A DNA stretch of 64,000 nucleotides from Chitinophagaceae bacterium DXS (GTDB taxonomy: Bacteria; Bacteroidota; Bacteroidia; Chitinophagales; Chitinophagaceae), in NCBI GenBank assembly GCA_030345135.1, contig CP128386.1:5068170-5132169 (forward strand). Reading direction: 5' to 3'. Each line of letters opens with the position of its first letter. Position 1 is the stretch's first letter. Below the pieces are notes generated by a model. It was not told where the DNA came from. It saw nothing but the letters and a program-made list of their open reading frames with translations, and made no database searches. The position numbers and the translations under genes are program-made. This document shows, in pieces, positions 34,969 to 44,568 of the stretch.

Positions 34969-35761
34969 GTTCTTTTCGATTATTTTGATTGTTAATTTTC
35001 ATTTTCCACCCATGCATTAAATTCCAATATCTATCACAAAAGTCAATTACTTTATCTTGTATAGTATCACCAAAGTAATTATCAATTTTTGCTGGTTCAA
35101 AAAAGCTAGAATTTAAAACATCTAATTTTTTAATTTCAGATTTATTTAATACTATTTCTGATAACTGCCTGTTTAGGCTTTCATTAGAGACAGTTTCAAT
35201 TTCACCATTTTGATTTTGAGTAACATGTACTACCTCTATCCAATCTCCAAATTGTTGCTCAATCTTTTTACTTACAAAAAAATATCTGTGACAGTCAATT
35301 GGTCTTTTCTCGCTACACATAAGTGCAAGTGCGTAGTTATTATCATATGCTCTTTCAATTCTTTTTATTCCTTCTGAAAAATATTCATCTTTTCTAAATT
35401 TTTTAAAATCAACGATCTCCTCATAAGCATGAAGTTCAGAATTTTCAGGTCTATTACTTTTTGTAATTGGAAATATGTCTTCAAAAAATATATCGGAAGC
35501 TTTAGAAAAAACATCTTGCATAGGACTTGCTTTTGCCCCAAGTTCCGGCATATGTCCATATGAAATGGAAAAATGTTTGCCTGCCACTTTTAAATTGTCG
35601 GCATTACATTGCGGATACTGTTTTGAATATGGCATAGAGCGAACATCAACTAAATGAGATACATTAAACTCTTTTAAAGTTTTAAACATTTTTTCAATGT
35701 CAATGACTGCTCCATTTTGAAATAACGTATAGCCCAGTGTGTATAATTTACGTTTCCCCAT
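34952..35761 (-). CDS. DUF488 family protein (269 aa, longer paralogue)
   Basis: Longer DUF488 paralogue. VSHLVDVRSMPYSKQYPQCN (D-x-R) is near residue 37 and LALMCSEKRPIDCHRYFFVS (C-x-E...CHR) near residue 148, in the same order as in the small one. About 95 extra C-terminal residues (residues 175-269) are unrecognised and may bind a partner. It has one extra internal Cys in QCN. One base separates it from the HAD gene stop and it overlaps the small DUF488 start by 17 bp, the tightest form of operon arrangement. The two unequal DUF488 proteins probably form a heteromer. Confidence 0.8.
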   Translation of the reverse strand: MGKRKLYTLGYTLFQNGAVIDIEKMFKTLKEFNVSHLVDVRSMPYSKQYPQCNADNLKVAGKHFSISYGHMPELGAKASPMQDVFSKASDIFFEDIFPITKSNRPENSELHAYEEIVDFKKFRKDEYFSEGIKRIERAYDNNYALALMCSEKRPIDCHRYFFVSKKIEQQFGDWIEVVHVTQNQNGEIETVSNESLNRQLSEIVLNKSEIKKLDVLNSSFFEPAKIDNYFGDTIQDKVIDFCDRYWNLMHGWKMKINNQNNRKEHDEFI

Positions 35762-35762
35762 T

Positions 35763-37202
35763 TTATATAATCCTTAAGTTTGTATTATTATTGATATTAT
35801 CGACAATTTCTTTTGTAAAAATTATTTCCATTGAATCTTTTTTACCGTTATTCTTGAAAGCATCAGAATATTTAGCCAACATTTCACTAACCTTTTGGTT
35901 GTATTCTGAGGGCTGATGATTAATTAATATCGTGTTTGTATCTGCCATTTTTTGTATGTATAACAAAATAAACTCTTCAAGTCCTATTTCAAAATATCTG
36001 CAACTTATTGCCCAGTTGTGAATGTGAAAAGTGTCGTATGTGTTGCTGAAGGTAATTGCTGAGCAGATTCCTAAATTTTCACCATTTTCTCTAATTATTT
36101 CAAAATACAACGATTTTGTATTATCATTCAAATTATCATCATTTCGTGAGAATTTAAATTGGTTTGATTTAGAGTATAATTTAATGGATTCAGTATGTTT
36201 GTTGTCATCGATTACCTTGACAGATAGTTTAGGTAAAAAATTTTGTTTACGTTCCGCTTGTATTATTTTATATTGTTTTCTTCTATTCTGGGAATTGAGC
36301 GACAACTCAACTCTTTCGAATATACATCCGGCAATTAATTTAGTAACTAATTCATTATGATTTTCCCATTCAGGTACAAACACTCCTGTCAATTTACGTT
36401 TTACCTCATCTCTAACTATTTGATTGTCGTCAATAAAGACTATTGAGCTTGGCAAAATTGAGAGTTGTTCCGCTATCATTCTAATATTTTCACTTTTGTC
36501 GTTATTATTTGCGATAATGTAATCAATCTGATTTTTTAATGGAAAAATATTGTCATCAAATTCTTCTATTGTTGATTCAATCATTTTAGAATCATTTCTT
36601 GAACATATTGTAATAAATACGCCCAACTCATTCCCGAGCACTTTTAGAAATTTCATAAATTCGATAAATGGAGCCCCTTCTTCAGAGTACATATATTCTC
36701 TTATATTATATATTCCGACCTCGGAAAGGGTTCCCTTCCATAATGTATCATCTAAATCAAGCACAATAGCTTTATATAATATTTTTAATTTGCTAATTAT
36801 TTGTGCAACAATCTTCATTATTATTACTCCAACCGGTGGTATGTCAATTTTACTTGAAAGTTCAACAATAGTTATTAGATTTTGAATTTGATATTTAAAG
36901 TTGTATGATGTATCCTTTGTGATATTTTTGCAAGTAATGTCTATTTGATTGATACTTTCTTCATTGCCTTCTAATGCAATGGTAATATTGTTTTCTTTGA
37001 GTTGCTCAAACAAGTACGTTATAACCTTTTCATCTTTATGAATAAAACTCTTTAGTCCTGTAATAACAATTAAAAATTCGTCACTATTATAGTTACGGAA
37101 TTTTTTGACAAAGTCATTTATATAAACGCATAGAAAGCAGTTATCAATTTTTTGACAGCTATAACAACCTACATTTATTTTTAATTTTTCTGACTTAGCC
37201 AT
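35763..37202 (-). CDS. FkbH-like HAD-IIIC phosphatase-like protein with N-terminal Cys4 motif
   Basis: About 479 residues from the ATG at 37202 (a GTG at 37223 is an alternative). Four cysteines, C-x2-C-x5-C-x2-C (GCYSCQKIDNCFLC), lie at residues 13-25 and look like a zinc knuckle. The HAD core has DLDDTLWKGTL at about 149-159, ICSRND at 200-205, a Lys near 236 and FIDDN at 256-260. The C-terminal part has IKLYSKSNQFKFSRND and ISCRYFEIGLEEF, which match the GNAT-like end of FkbH proteins. FkbH enzymes load glyceryl units from 1,3-bisphosphoglycerate onto an acyl carrier protein, but no carrier protein or polyketide gene is near. First gene of the operon with the DUF488 pair and dual-OB protein. 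Confidence 0.75.
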   Translation of the reverse strand: MAKSEKLKINVGCYSCQKIDNCFLCVYINDFVKKFRNYNSDEFLIVITGLKSFIHKDEKVITYLFEQLKENNITIALEGNEESINQIDITCKNITKDTSYNFKYQIQNLITIVELSSKIDIPPVGVIIMKIVAQIISKLKILYKAIVLDLDDTLWKGTLSEVGIYNIREYMYSEEGAPFIEFMKFLKVLGNELGVFITICSRNDSKMIESTIEEFDDNIFPLKNQIDYIIANNNDKSENIRMIAEQLSILPSSIVFIDDNQIVRDEVKRKLTGVFVPEWENHNELVTKLIAGCIFERVELSLNSQNRRKQYKIIQAERKQNFLPKLSVKVIDDNKHTESIKLYSKSNQFKFSRNDDNLNDNTKSLYFEIIRENGENLGICSAITFSNTYDTFHIHNWAISCRYFEIGLEEFILLYIQKMADTNTILINHQPSEYNQKVSEMLAKYSDAFKNNGKKDSMEIIFTKEIVDNINNNTNLRII

Positions 37203-37276
37203 TCTTTTCTTTTTGCTAACCACTAAAAAAGCCTTAGGAATTGTATAACTATTTTACATTTAACCTACTTACTTCC

Positions 37277-37720
37277 CTACTTCCCCGTCTTCTCCGTCCT
37301 CCACTGCAACGCATAATAAGTAGTTCTCGTACTCCCTGTATTTCTTATCGAATGCAAATTATACGCAGCCTGGTAAATTACAGATCCCGGGCCGAGTTGT
37401 TTCCATTCGCCGGCAACAAGTGCACTCACGTTGCCTTCTTTAATGATCAGCAGTTCTTCATTGGCATGCTGGTGCGGTGCGTGCGAGGAATCGCCGGGGT
37501 TTAATGTGGTGATGTGCAGTTCCAGCTTATCAAGTGTTTCTGTAGGTGAATCAAATACGTCTCTTCTTTCACCTTTTTGATTGGGAATTGCTTTCATGTC
37601 TTTCCATTCATAGGCAGCGGACTGCAAAACCAATGCTTTGTTCTTGTAAGCAAGGATTACTATCGGCACACACATGATCAATGCAGTTATGATGATAAGA
37701 CGATATTCTCTTCTTGTCAT
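37277..37720 (-). CDS. Cupin-domain protein
   Basis: 147 residues from the ATG at 37720 (MTRREYRLIIITALIMCVP). An N-terminal hydrophobic segment could be a signal anchor, so the cupin would face the periplasm. The barrel has GDSSHAPHQHANEELLIIKEG (metal site HxH...E) and GPGSVIYQAAYNLHSIRNTG for the last His. The ligand or substrate is unknown. It lies just outside the accessory island, convergent with nothing obvious, and 50 bp from the HAD gene start. Confidence 0.8.
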   Translation of the reverse strand: MTRREYRLIIITALIMCVPIVILAYKNKALVLQSAAYEWKDMKAIPNQKGERRDVFDSPTETLDKLELHITTLNPGDSSHAPHQHANEELLIIKEGNVSALVAGEWKQLGPGSVIYQAAYNLHSIRNTGSTRTTYYALQWRTEKTGK

Positions 37721-38055
37721 AAATGAATATTTGACCCGGGACTTGTGTTGCTTTAACTGCAACAAATAGTCCTGGCAGTAAAATTGGAATAATGGATTTT
37801 TTGAGCGTGATTCAGCTCATTGTACACTACGACGGAGTAGGCAAGCACAGGTTCCGGGCAACACGATTCGGGGATATAAAAAGCCTGCCTGGGCGCAGTT
37901 AATGTTTTAGTATGCCTCCGGCCTCTCACTCACAGGGTTTGCGGGTAAGGGCCGAATTGAATACAGTTTAAATTTGAAAAAAATATTTCATTATCCAAAT
38001 TAAAATTTCAATTATGGGGCTGGAGGTTGGGGAGGATAAGGGCTTCGCCGGCTGC

Positions 38056-38370
38056 AATGCAGCTAATAGAATACATTACACAGAGAACAGCCGGAGAAGA
38101 CACAGAGGGGCACAGAGGAAACGCTTTAAAACAGATCGCAAAACTCTGTGTAGCTCTGTGGCTTCTCAGTGGCTCTCTGTGTTACTTTATTTATTACACA
38201 GAGGAGCAGCCGGAGGAGACACAGAGGGGCACAGAGGAAAAGAAAAACTCAGTGTAGCTCTGTGGATTCTCTGTGGCTCTCTGTATAATGTATTTTGTTA
38301 CACAGAGAAATAGAAAAACTCTGTGTAGCTCTGTGTCTTCTCAGTGGATCTCCGTGTAATGCATTTCGCT
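38056..38370. repeat. ACACAGAG-type hairpin cluster
   Basis: Three or so palindromic modules in which TTACACAGAGAACAGC...GACACAGAGG faces a reverse arm CTCTGTGTAGCTCTGTGG...CTCTGTG. The same family occurs in shorter form at 15975, 40860-40905, 48333-48382 and 59890-60060. No gene is seen in 37721-38382. Confidence 0.65.
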
Positions 38371-38382
38371 GCGGAGCAGCTG

Positions 38383-40710
38383 TTATTGTGCTTTAAGTTG
38401 TTCTGTTTTTTCTGATAACCTTACAGTGATCACGGCCTTTACAGAAGCGTTTGCATCCATGCCTGCTTCGAATGACAAGGAGTGCGTTCCGGTATTGAGA
38501 TCAGGTAACTGGTTACCGAGATCTATCTTTTTAATAAATTTTCCTTTGCTATTATAAACGCTTGCAGCGTTGGCCTCATTCACCGCAACGCTTTCTCCGG
38601 CGGCAAGTGTAACAGGAATTTCCAGGCGGAAGGAATTATCGATCTCTATTGCAGGATTTACAATTGTTCCATCTTCACCACGTGCAGTTATTACAATCAG
38701 CGGCCTTTGCTTTTCTTTGTTATTGGTGAAGCTGAAATTGGAAATAGCTGGCTCACCGGGTTGCAGTGCTTTGGCCTGGTGTTCAAATGTAAACTTGCGG
38801 AAAGACTCAAGATAATAACCATTTTCTTTTTTAGAGAGGTGTGCCTCGTTGGCCGGATTCTTCAACCATTCCTGCTGCTCCTGGTTAAACATCCTGCTCT
38901 TTTGCGCCCCGGTCCATAAATTAATTTGTTCCACTATACGCGGCATGTTCTTGTTCGCAAGTGCTTCGCCGCGTACAACCAGTGCATAACCGGCATTAAA
39001 GCCAGCCGCTCTCGCCAGCATCCAGTCAATGTCATCGGGATCTGTATTCACGGTAATCAGGAACCAGCCAAGCATGTTGGGCAGGTAATTATCTTCATAG
39101 AATTTCTGGTTGGCAATTCTTTGGTCGGACTGGCTTTCCCTGAAAGCGCCGTACCAAGGTTCGCCCCAGTTCAGGTAATTGTTGATATGCCAGAAATAAT
39201 GATTGGGGCGACTTGAGCCGAATACCACAGGATGCTTTGCTTGCCGGAACACTTCGTCTGCAAAGGAATTGAAAGAAAGATCACCCATGCCATTGGCATA
39301 CGTTCCTTCATGCCCATCAAAATCCATTTGATCAGCCCCTGTTTCATTAATAAAGTCAGCAATATTTTTTGCAACCTGTTTCTGCAACTGCCAGTTGGGA
39401 TAAAAAACTTTATAGGGATGGTCTACCAAACGGCTCACCAGGTCCTTTGCTTTGTGGGCGCTTTTGGTGGTACCGAATGCGCCACGTACGCATCCGGTCA
39501 GCTTGTAAGGCGCTTCCTTGCTTACGGACATAAAACGGATGATCTCATCACCAATCATCACGCTGTTCAGATCGCTTCGCATGGTAAAGTGCAATGGACT
39601 GTTTACCGTTATCTCCGTAGCATCAGCTGTAAGATCTTCTACAAGTGTATCTGTACCGGCCAAAGCAAGATCCTTGTTTGGTTTGGGCGTTACGTACGCA
39701 TCATTGGTGGTAATAAAAGTGGTGAGTGTGTGAAAGCCAAGACGAAGCCCCATGGCATGCGCTTTATCCACACATTTCTTAAAACCCTCCCTGCCACTGG
39801 GAAAAAGATCTTTTCTTATTTCAAAATTTCCCCAGGTTTTAAATGGCTCTTCGTGATAAACACCGGCCATTCCCATCTGCTTTGCATAGGTGAGAAAACT
39901 GTCAATATTGTTTTCATTGAACGTAGTGATCATATACGGGGCGCCACTTGCCGCAGAAGTTTTGATCCATTCGTTCTTCCAGGTTGCATAAGGCAGGTTT
40001 TCCTGTTTGGTGATCACTTCAATGGTGCTTAACACCTGGGACGGGCTGCAACCAAATACCGCAATGGCAGAGCCTTTAAGGCTTCCCTCGGGAATGCCTT
40101 TTACTGTAACAGCCGGCCATCTGTCCCACACTTTAATAACACGGTCATGCAGCCTGTTAACGGTAAATGCCTGGAGGGAAGAACCAAAAGGACGTGCAGT
40201 GGCAGTTGTGCCGCGTTCGTAAACAGCGCCCTCGTCATTGACCATTTCGCCACCGGTTGTTTTTTCATTCAGACATTGTATGCCGAATGCAAAATCTTTA
40301 TTACGTACAACGCCTACTGTGTTGCCAATAGTATCTTTAACGATATTGTTGAGTGGTCCCCAGATAACGGCATCCACATTGTCGCTGATGTCGGTTAACT
40401 CGAAACGCACATAACCTTTGTTTATAGTGGTTTTAACCTGCGCCTTGTTCCCTTCCGGATATAGCAGTGTTATTGCTCCCTTCTTATACTCAGCTTTAAC
40501 CGGAGCAATGGTTTTTCCGTTCTTCACCAATTGCAATAGTGTACCGGGATTGCTGGTCGCAACATATTCTGTTGTTTGATTGTTACGGATTGAAACGACC
40601 GATCCCTTGTCATTCAGTTGAAGGGAAAATGTTGGCGTATTGTACTGCTGTGCATGCAACAAACTGTGCGCTGCCAGGGCTCCCAGGAAAAGAAATGCGT
40701 ATTTAAACAT
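38383..40710 (-). CDS. Secreted TIM-barrel glycoside-hydrolase-like protein
   Basis: About 775 residues from the ATG at 40710. A signal peptide (FKYAFLFLGALAAHSLLHAQ) precedes a beta-rich region (residues 25-220) typical of a beta-sandwich lid. The middle has VYHEEPFKTWGNFEI, DKAHAMGLRLGFHTLT and later ADQMDFDGHEGTYANGMG and VVFGSSRPNHYFWH, as in TIM-barrel glycosidases, where DFDG is a possible catalytic or metal site. A final beta domain (about 660-775) follows. No family can be named. Just upstream lies a GH106-like rhamnosidase, so a role in glycan degradation is plausible. Probably periplasmic or exported. Confidence 0.6.
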   Translation of the reverse strand: MFKYAFLFLGALAAHSLLHAQQYNTPTFSLQLNDKGSVVSIRNNQTTEYVATSNPGTLLQLVKNGKTIAPVKAEYKKGAITLLYPEGNKAQVKTTINKGYVRFELTDISDNVDAVIWGPLNNIVKDTIGNTVGVVRNKDFAFGIQCLNEKTTGGEMVNDEGAVYERGTTATARPFGSSLQAFTVNRLHDRVIKVWDRWPAVTVKGIPEGSLKGSAIAVFGCSPSQVLSTIEVITKQENLPYATWKNEWIKTSAASGAPYMITTFNENNIDSFLTYAKQMGMAGVYHEEPFKTWGNFEIRKDLFPSGREGFKKCVDKAHAMGLRLGFHTLTTFITTNDAYVTPKPNKDLALAGTDTLVEDLTADATEITVNSPLHFTMRSDLNSVMIGDEIIRFMSVSKEAPYKLTGCVRGAFGTTKSAHKAKDLVSRLVDHPYKVFYPNWQLQKQVAKNIADFINETGADQMDFDGHEGTYANGMGDLSFNSFADEVFRQAKHPVVFGSSRPNHYFWHINNYLNWGEPWYGAFRESQSDQRIANQKFYEDNYLPNMLGWFLITVNTDPDDIDWMLARAAGFNAGYALVVRGEALANKNMPRIVEQINLWTGAQKSRMFNQEQQEWLKNPANEAHLSKKENGYYLESFRKFTFEHQAKALQPGEPAISNFSFTNNKEKQRPLIVITARGEDGTIVNPAIEIDNSFRLEIPVTLAAGESVAVNEANAASVYNSKGKFIKKIDLGNQLPDLNTGTHSLSFEAGMDANASVKAVITVRLSEKTEQLKAQ

Positions 40711-40909
40711 GGCAAAAATTAATCCGGCAAAACTATTCAAATTACCGGTTCTGCAAGCCGGGAACAATAGTTGAATATTATCAGTTCATAACTGGAAATT
40801 GAGTATAGCAAAAAAACACTGTGTAACTAATTGTTAATCGCATTTAATAGTAATTATGGTTACACAGAGAAATACAGGAGAAGGCATGGAGTTGCACAGA
40901 GGTTTAAAA

Positions 40910-43900
40910 CTAGTATTTGATCACTTCGATTTTTACAGGGCCCAGCAATCCCGATGATTCGTATTTGCTATCGGCATTGTAAGAAGTTATATTGGTCCAT
41001 GTTTTTCTTTCTGATGCAGGCAGTTTGCTGTCTCCGATCAAACGATTCACCCAGGTGTTTACCACTTCCACTTCAAGTTTGTTGTTGCCTTTCTTTATTG
41101 CAGAAGTAATGTCAACTTTATAGGGCGGCGTCCATGCACTACCAACGGACACGCCATTTACTTTTACAGCAGCCATTGCTTTAACAAGTCCCAGATCAAG
41201 ATAAACATGTTCTCCTGCAGCAATTTTATCAATTGTAACATCAGTTGAATACACGGCTGTACCTGAATAATTTTTTATTTTCTCATCATTGCTTTTGCTC
41301 CAGTCTGTTAACGTCGAAAACACCACAGGCTGCAAAGGACCTCCGGCAGCAGTATCAAATTGAACGGTCCATGAACCTGCGACAGGACTAACACGTAAAG
41401 GCGCAGGAAAATTTTCTATATCATCTGCAACTTTAGTAACTGGTTTTCTAAATACGATAAATCCGCTCTGGTATGCTTCAAGCCGCAAGGGAACCGTTGT
41501 TGACTGTTGCGTTTGCATAAAATCAGGAAGATCGCGTGTTTGTCCCGACACTGCATCCCACCATTCGGGCTGCTTGTCCGCAACACGAAATGCAGGTGAA
41601 AGATTGATGACTGTATCAGACTGATTGGTGATGAAATAAATATCTGCATTTGCGGTTCTTCTGTGTGCATATAAAGCATGCGTGTTATCAATTGCAACAT
41701 CAGGAATTAAATTCAACGCATCGAGCGCCTGCTGCGCCGTAAAGCCATTCAACACCAATCCTTTGCCGTATGCTTTTTTTACTTGCGCACCTGCAGACGC
41801 ATTTCCCCACAATTCTGCAGCAACCTTCTTCACTTCTGCATCTGCCAACGGATAATTTTGCATGCTGGGTGAATATTCAGGAGCCGGTCCTAAGATCGTT
41901 GCGCCATCTGCAACAAGCGATTTTATCTTATTTAATAATTCAGGACGCATTGTTTTTAGTTGCGGAAGAACCAGTAAGCGGTATGACATGCCATCAGGTA
42001 AAACTATTTTTCCATCCTTAACACTTGCGCGTGTCATCAATACTTCTGCATTGATATAGTCATACGAATAGCCGGCTGGCAACTCAGGATCGCGGGTGCC
42101 GGTCATCTTTGGCGCATCTTCTCCTATAAAGTAGGCAATGTCATTAACGGGCCTGCCTTGCTGAAGCAGGAAGCTGCATCTTCTTTCATAGTCAATAAAT
42201 GCTTTTCCCTGCAGGAACCAACTGTTCTTCCTGTTAAACTCAGTGCCGAACCAGGTAGCTACACCGGGATTTTTATCTTCATATGGCTGACTGATAAATA
42301 CATGAAACAAGGCATTGTTGATCCCTTCGGTAAATGACCAGTCGCCACGTCTTTTAAGCATTGCAGGATACCGTTGAAAGCTCAGCCCTGCTGCTGTAAA
42401 TGATTCTGCGGAAACCTTTGTTTTTCCATAAATATGTGCGGAAGAAGATGCCGCCCGGCATTCGATATTACCCAGCGTTCCCTCATTCCAGAATTCACCT
42501 GCAATCTCGTCTGCCTGTCCACCATATTTTAAGAACTCAGAAGGAAAGCCCCAGTGACCGTAATTTTCCAGCCAAATTTTCATGCCGTTAGCGTTACTTA
42601 CTTTTCTTAATCCGCCAACATATTCATACGCCACAAGATCAGCCACCAACCTGCGAAGATCCCAGAGGAACCGGTCGCTTTGATCCTGCGAAGCAACTAC
42701 TCTCCCGCTCAATACAGGCAGCCATGGCAAAGGATCATATCCATATTGTTTTTTAAATAAAGTGGTCATCTTATCTGTCCAGTTCTGCGAACCGGTTTCA
42801 TAACTATCGGCCACCACCCACTTTAATGATTTGCCTTCTTCTTTTGTTAAGCTGTTCTGCACCTTGCCGACAAATGCATCAAAATGGTGTTTGGTATAGT
42901 CGCTGCTCAGTTTATCTATCTCTAATCCTCTGCCTTCAGGCGGTGCAGGCGCATTGGTAACACCTGTTGGCAACATGCCAAAACTTGCAATGATCCATTC
43001 TCCCTGCGGCACGCTCCAGTTAAGTGTGCCATCAGCAGCTAACTTATCTGTAATGTTGATGACTTTCGAAGGATCAACCATTAAGGATTTATTATCAGGC
43101 TCCGTTTGTTTCGGCCACTGGTATTCGTTCCACAAAGGCAATGGTGTCTGAAACATTTTTGCGAGTTGTTTCTCTTCATAACGTTCCACTTTTGCAGCGC
43201 CGGAAAGATTGATCTCAGCAAAGCCGACATCACCCGAAATCTCTGTCAGCACCAGTTTAAACGCACTTCCTTTAACAGCTTCAAAAGAAACGGCAACCGG
43301 CGCGAAAGGTATAAAGCCAACGTTGTTGGCAGGATTGCTTCTGTCTACCTCAAACTTCTTTATTGTACGAAAGTTTCCGCCTTCCTTTACCTGCAATTCA
43401 GCCATGCATTTAAAAGGCTTATCTGCAGGATGGATCGTCAGACTTCTGGCTGTAACATCATTGGCAGTTTGAAAGGTGATTTCTATTGAAGATTTCTTAT
43501 CCGGTTTGGTGGTTACAAACGCTTTGGTAGAATCATTTCCATCTGCTATTAATCCGATATTATCGAATACCACATTGGATGAAATTTCAGGATGATAAGT
43601 TGAAATATTATCACCTTCATTTGCAGGGACTGGATAAGCCAACACTGCTACCTGCTGAAAATTTTCGGGTACATTTAGTTTCTGATTGAATTGTTGCGGA
43701 CCCTTTACGCGAATTTCTTTTTGAGAAAGAAACCGCATGGATTGGGAAGGCGCTATCCACGGGCCGCCACTTTGGCTCCATCCCGGACCATTGAACATGC
43801 CGATTTCGATGTTATTTTTTGATGCGGCTTTGATCGCAGTTTTTGAAATATCCCACCACTCGTCGGAAAAAAACTTTACAGGACCATTGGGCATTTCTGA

Positions 43901-44176
43901 GGGCTCAAGGCCGATATTGCCGATGAACGCGCGACCAATTCCGACTTTTTTCATCGCCTCAAGATCTTTCACTACACCTTCTTTGGAAATATTGCCATTG
44001 ATCCAATACCAGTAAACACTTGGTTTTACACTGTCCGGCGGGATCGTAAATCCACTTTCCAACGCATCGGCATTTGCGTTTAATTTTTTAGTTTGGGCAT
44101 TACATACAGTTAGTGTATGTGAAGCGAGGAGAATTAAACTATGGCAACCTATCTTACTGATTAAAGACTTCTTCAT
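40910..44176 (-). CDS. Alpha-L-rhamnosidase-like glycoside hydrolase (GH106-like)
   Basis: Large 1088-residue secreted protein from the ATG at 44176 (MKKSLISKIGCHSLI), with a hydrophobic signal segment. The start of the catalytic part, PPDSVKPSVYWYWINGNISKEG, KDLEAMKKVGIGRAFIGN and NIEIGMFNGPGWSQSGGPWI, is characteristic of the GH106 family that releases L-rhamnose from plant or pectic glycans. A later VVADSYETGSQNWTDKM and IWLENYGHWGFPSEF carry candidate catalytic acids. The C-terminal region ends in a beta-sandwich with YLDLGLVKAMAAVKVNGVSVG. It pairs with the gene at 38383. I do not see regulator or SusCD genes nearby. Confidence 0.82.
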   Translation of the reverse strand: MKKSLISKIGCHSLILLASHTLTVCNAQTKKLNANADALESGFTIPPDSVKPSVYWYWINGNISKEGVVKDLEAMKKVGIGRAFIGNIGLEPSEMPNGPVKFFSDEWWDISKTAIKAASKNNIEIGMFNGPGWSQSGGPWIAPSQSMRFLSQKEIRVKGPQQFNQKLNVPENFQQVAVLAYPVPANEGDNISTYHPEISSNVVFDNIGLIADGNDSTKAFVTTKPDKKSSIEITFQTANDVTARSLTIHPADKPFKCMAELQVKEGGNFRTIKKFEVDRSNPANNVGFIPFAPVAVSFEAVKGSAFKLVLTEISGDVGFAEINLSGAAKVERYEEKQLAKMFQTPLPLWNEYQWPKQTEPDNKSLMVDPSKVINITDKLAADGTLNWSVPQGEWIIASFGMLPTGVTNAPAPPEGRGLEIDKLSSDYTKHHFDAFVGKVQNSLTKEEGKSLKWVVADSYETGSQNWTDKMTTLFKKQYGYDPLPWLPVLSGRVVASQDQSDRFLWDLRRLVADLVAYEYVGGLRKVSNANGMKIWLENYGHWGFPSEFLKYGGQADEIAGEFWNEGTLGNIECRAASSSAHIYGKTKVSAESFTAAGLSFQRYPAMLKRRGDWSFTEGINNALFHVFISQPYEDKNPGVATWFGTEFNRKNSWFLQGKAFIDYERRCSFLLQQGRPVNDIAYFIGEDAPKMTGTRDPELPAGYSYDYINAEVLMTRASVKDGKIVLPDGMSYRLLVLPQLKTMRPELLNKIKSLVADGATILGPAPEYSPSMQNYPLADAEVKKVAAELWGNASAGAQVKKAYGKGLVLNGFTAQQALDALNLIPDVAIDNTHALYAHRRTANADIYFITNQSDTVINLSPAFRVADKQPEWWDAVSGQTRDLPDFMQTQQSTTVPLRLEAYQSGFIVFRKPVTKVADDIENFPAPLRVSPVAGSWTVQFDTAAGGPLQPVVFSTLTDWSKSNDEKIKNYSGTAVYSTDVTIDKIAAGEHVYLDLGLVKAMAAVKVNGVSVGSAWTPPYKVDITSAIKKGNNKLEVEVVNTWVNRLIGDSKLPASERKTWTNITSYNADSKYESSGLLGPVKIEVIKY

Positions 44177-44276
44177 TTGGGTTATTATTCTTACCGAAAG
44201 TATCAACAAATGTTTTCTGGCAAACCGTTAAATTAATTTATTAGCTAAGAATTGTATCACAATCAGATCTATATTC

Positions 44277-44410
44277 GGGAGACCTCTCCTATCGTCGAGG
44301 TGACGATTCGGTGCAGACTTCCAAATTATAACATACTAGTCATTAGTGCTGCTGTGATTGTTTTTTCTGATAAGCCAGGATCGTCATGTCGACGACAGGA
44401 GACATCTCCC
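44277..44410. repeat. GAGA-hairpin element, inverted lone copy
   Basis: GGGAGACCTCTCCTATCGTCG...TGACGA at 44277-44306 pairs with TCGTCATGTCG...GACATCTCCC at 44381-44410. The arm sequence is the same as in the four tandem units at 50190-50978. The rest of the 44177-44568 gap shows nothing else. Confidence 0.7.
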
Positions 44411-44568
44411 AAAGTTGACGATGCTTGCTTAGCTAAACGACATTGATCTGGAAAATTATGCAGTCAAGGCAATATTACAATCCTGTACTTTCCTGTGAAG
44501 ATCAACACGGATGTAAAATTAAGGGCGTTATTTTTTGTTTAGAAGGAGATATAATGCGGTATTACCTT

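Noticed and set aside
35763-37202. FkbH-like gene as part of a polyketide cluster
   Set aside because: No acyl carrier protein, ketosynthase or related gene is in the window.
38014-38313. 99-codon plus-strand ORF
   Set aside because: It is made of the ACACAGAG repeat modules; repetitive Arg/Glu/Gly text without homology.
39232-40032. Long plus-strand ORF of 266 codons
   Set aside because: It lies antisense inside the glycosidase-like gene at 38383-40710, whose protein has a signal peptide and TIM-barrel features; the plus frame has none.
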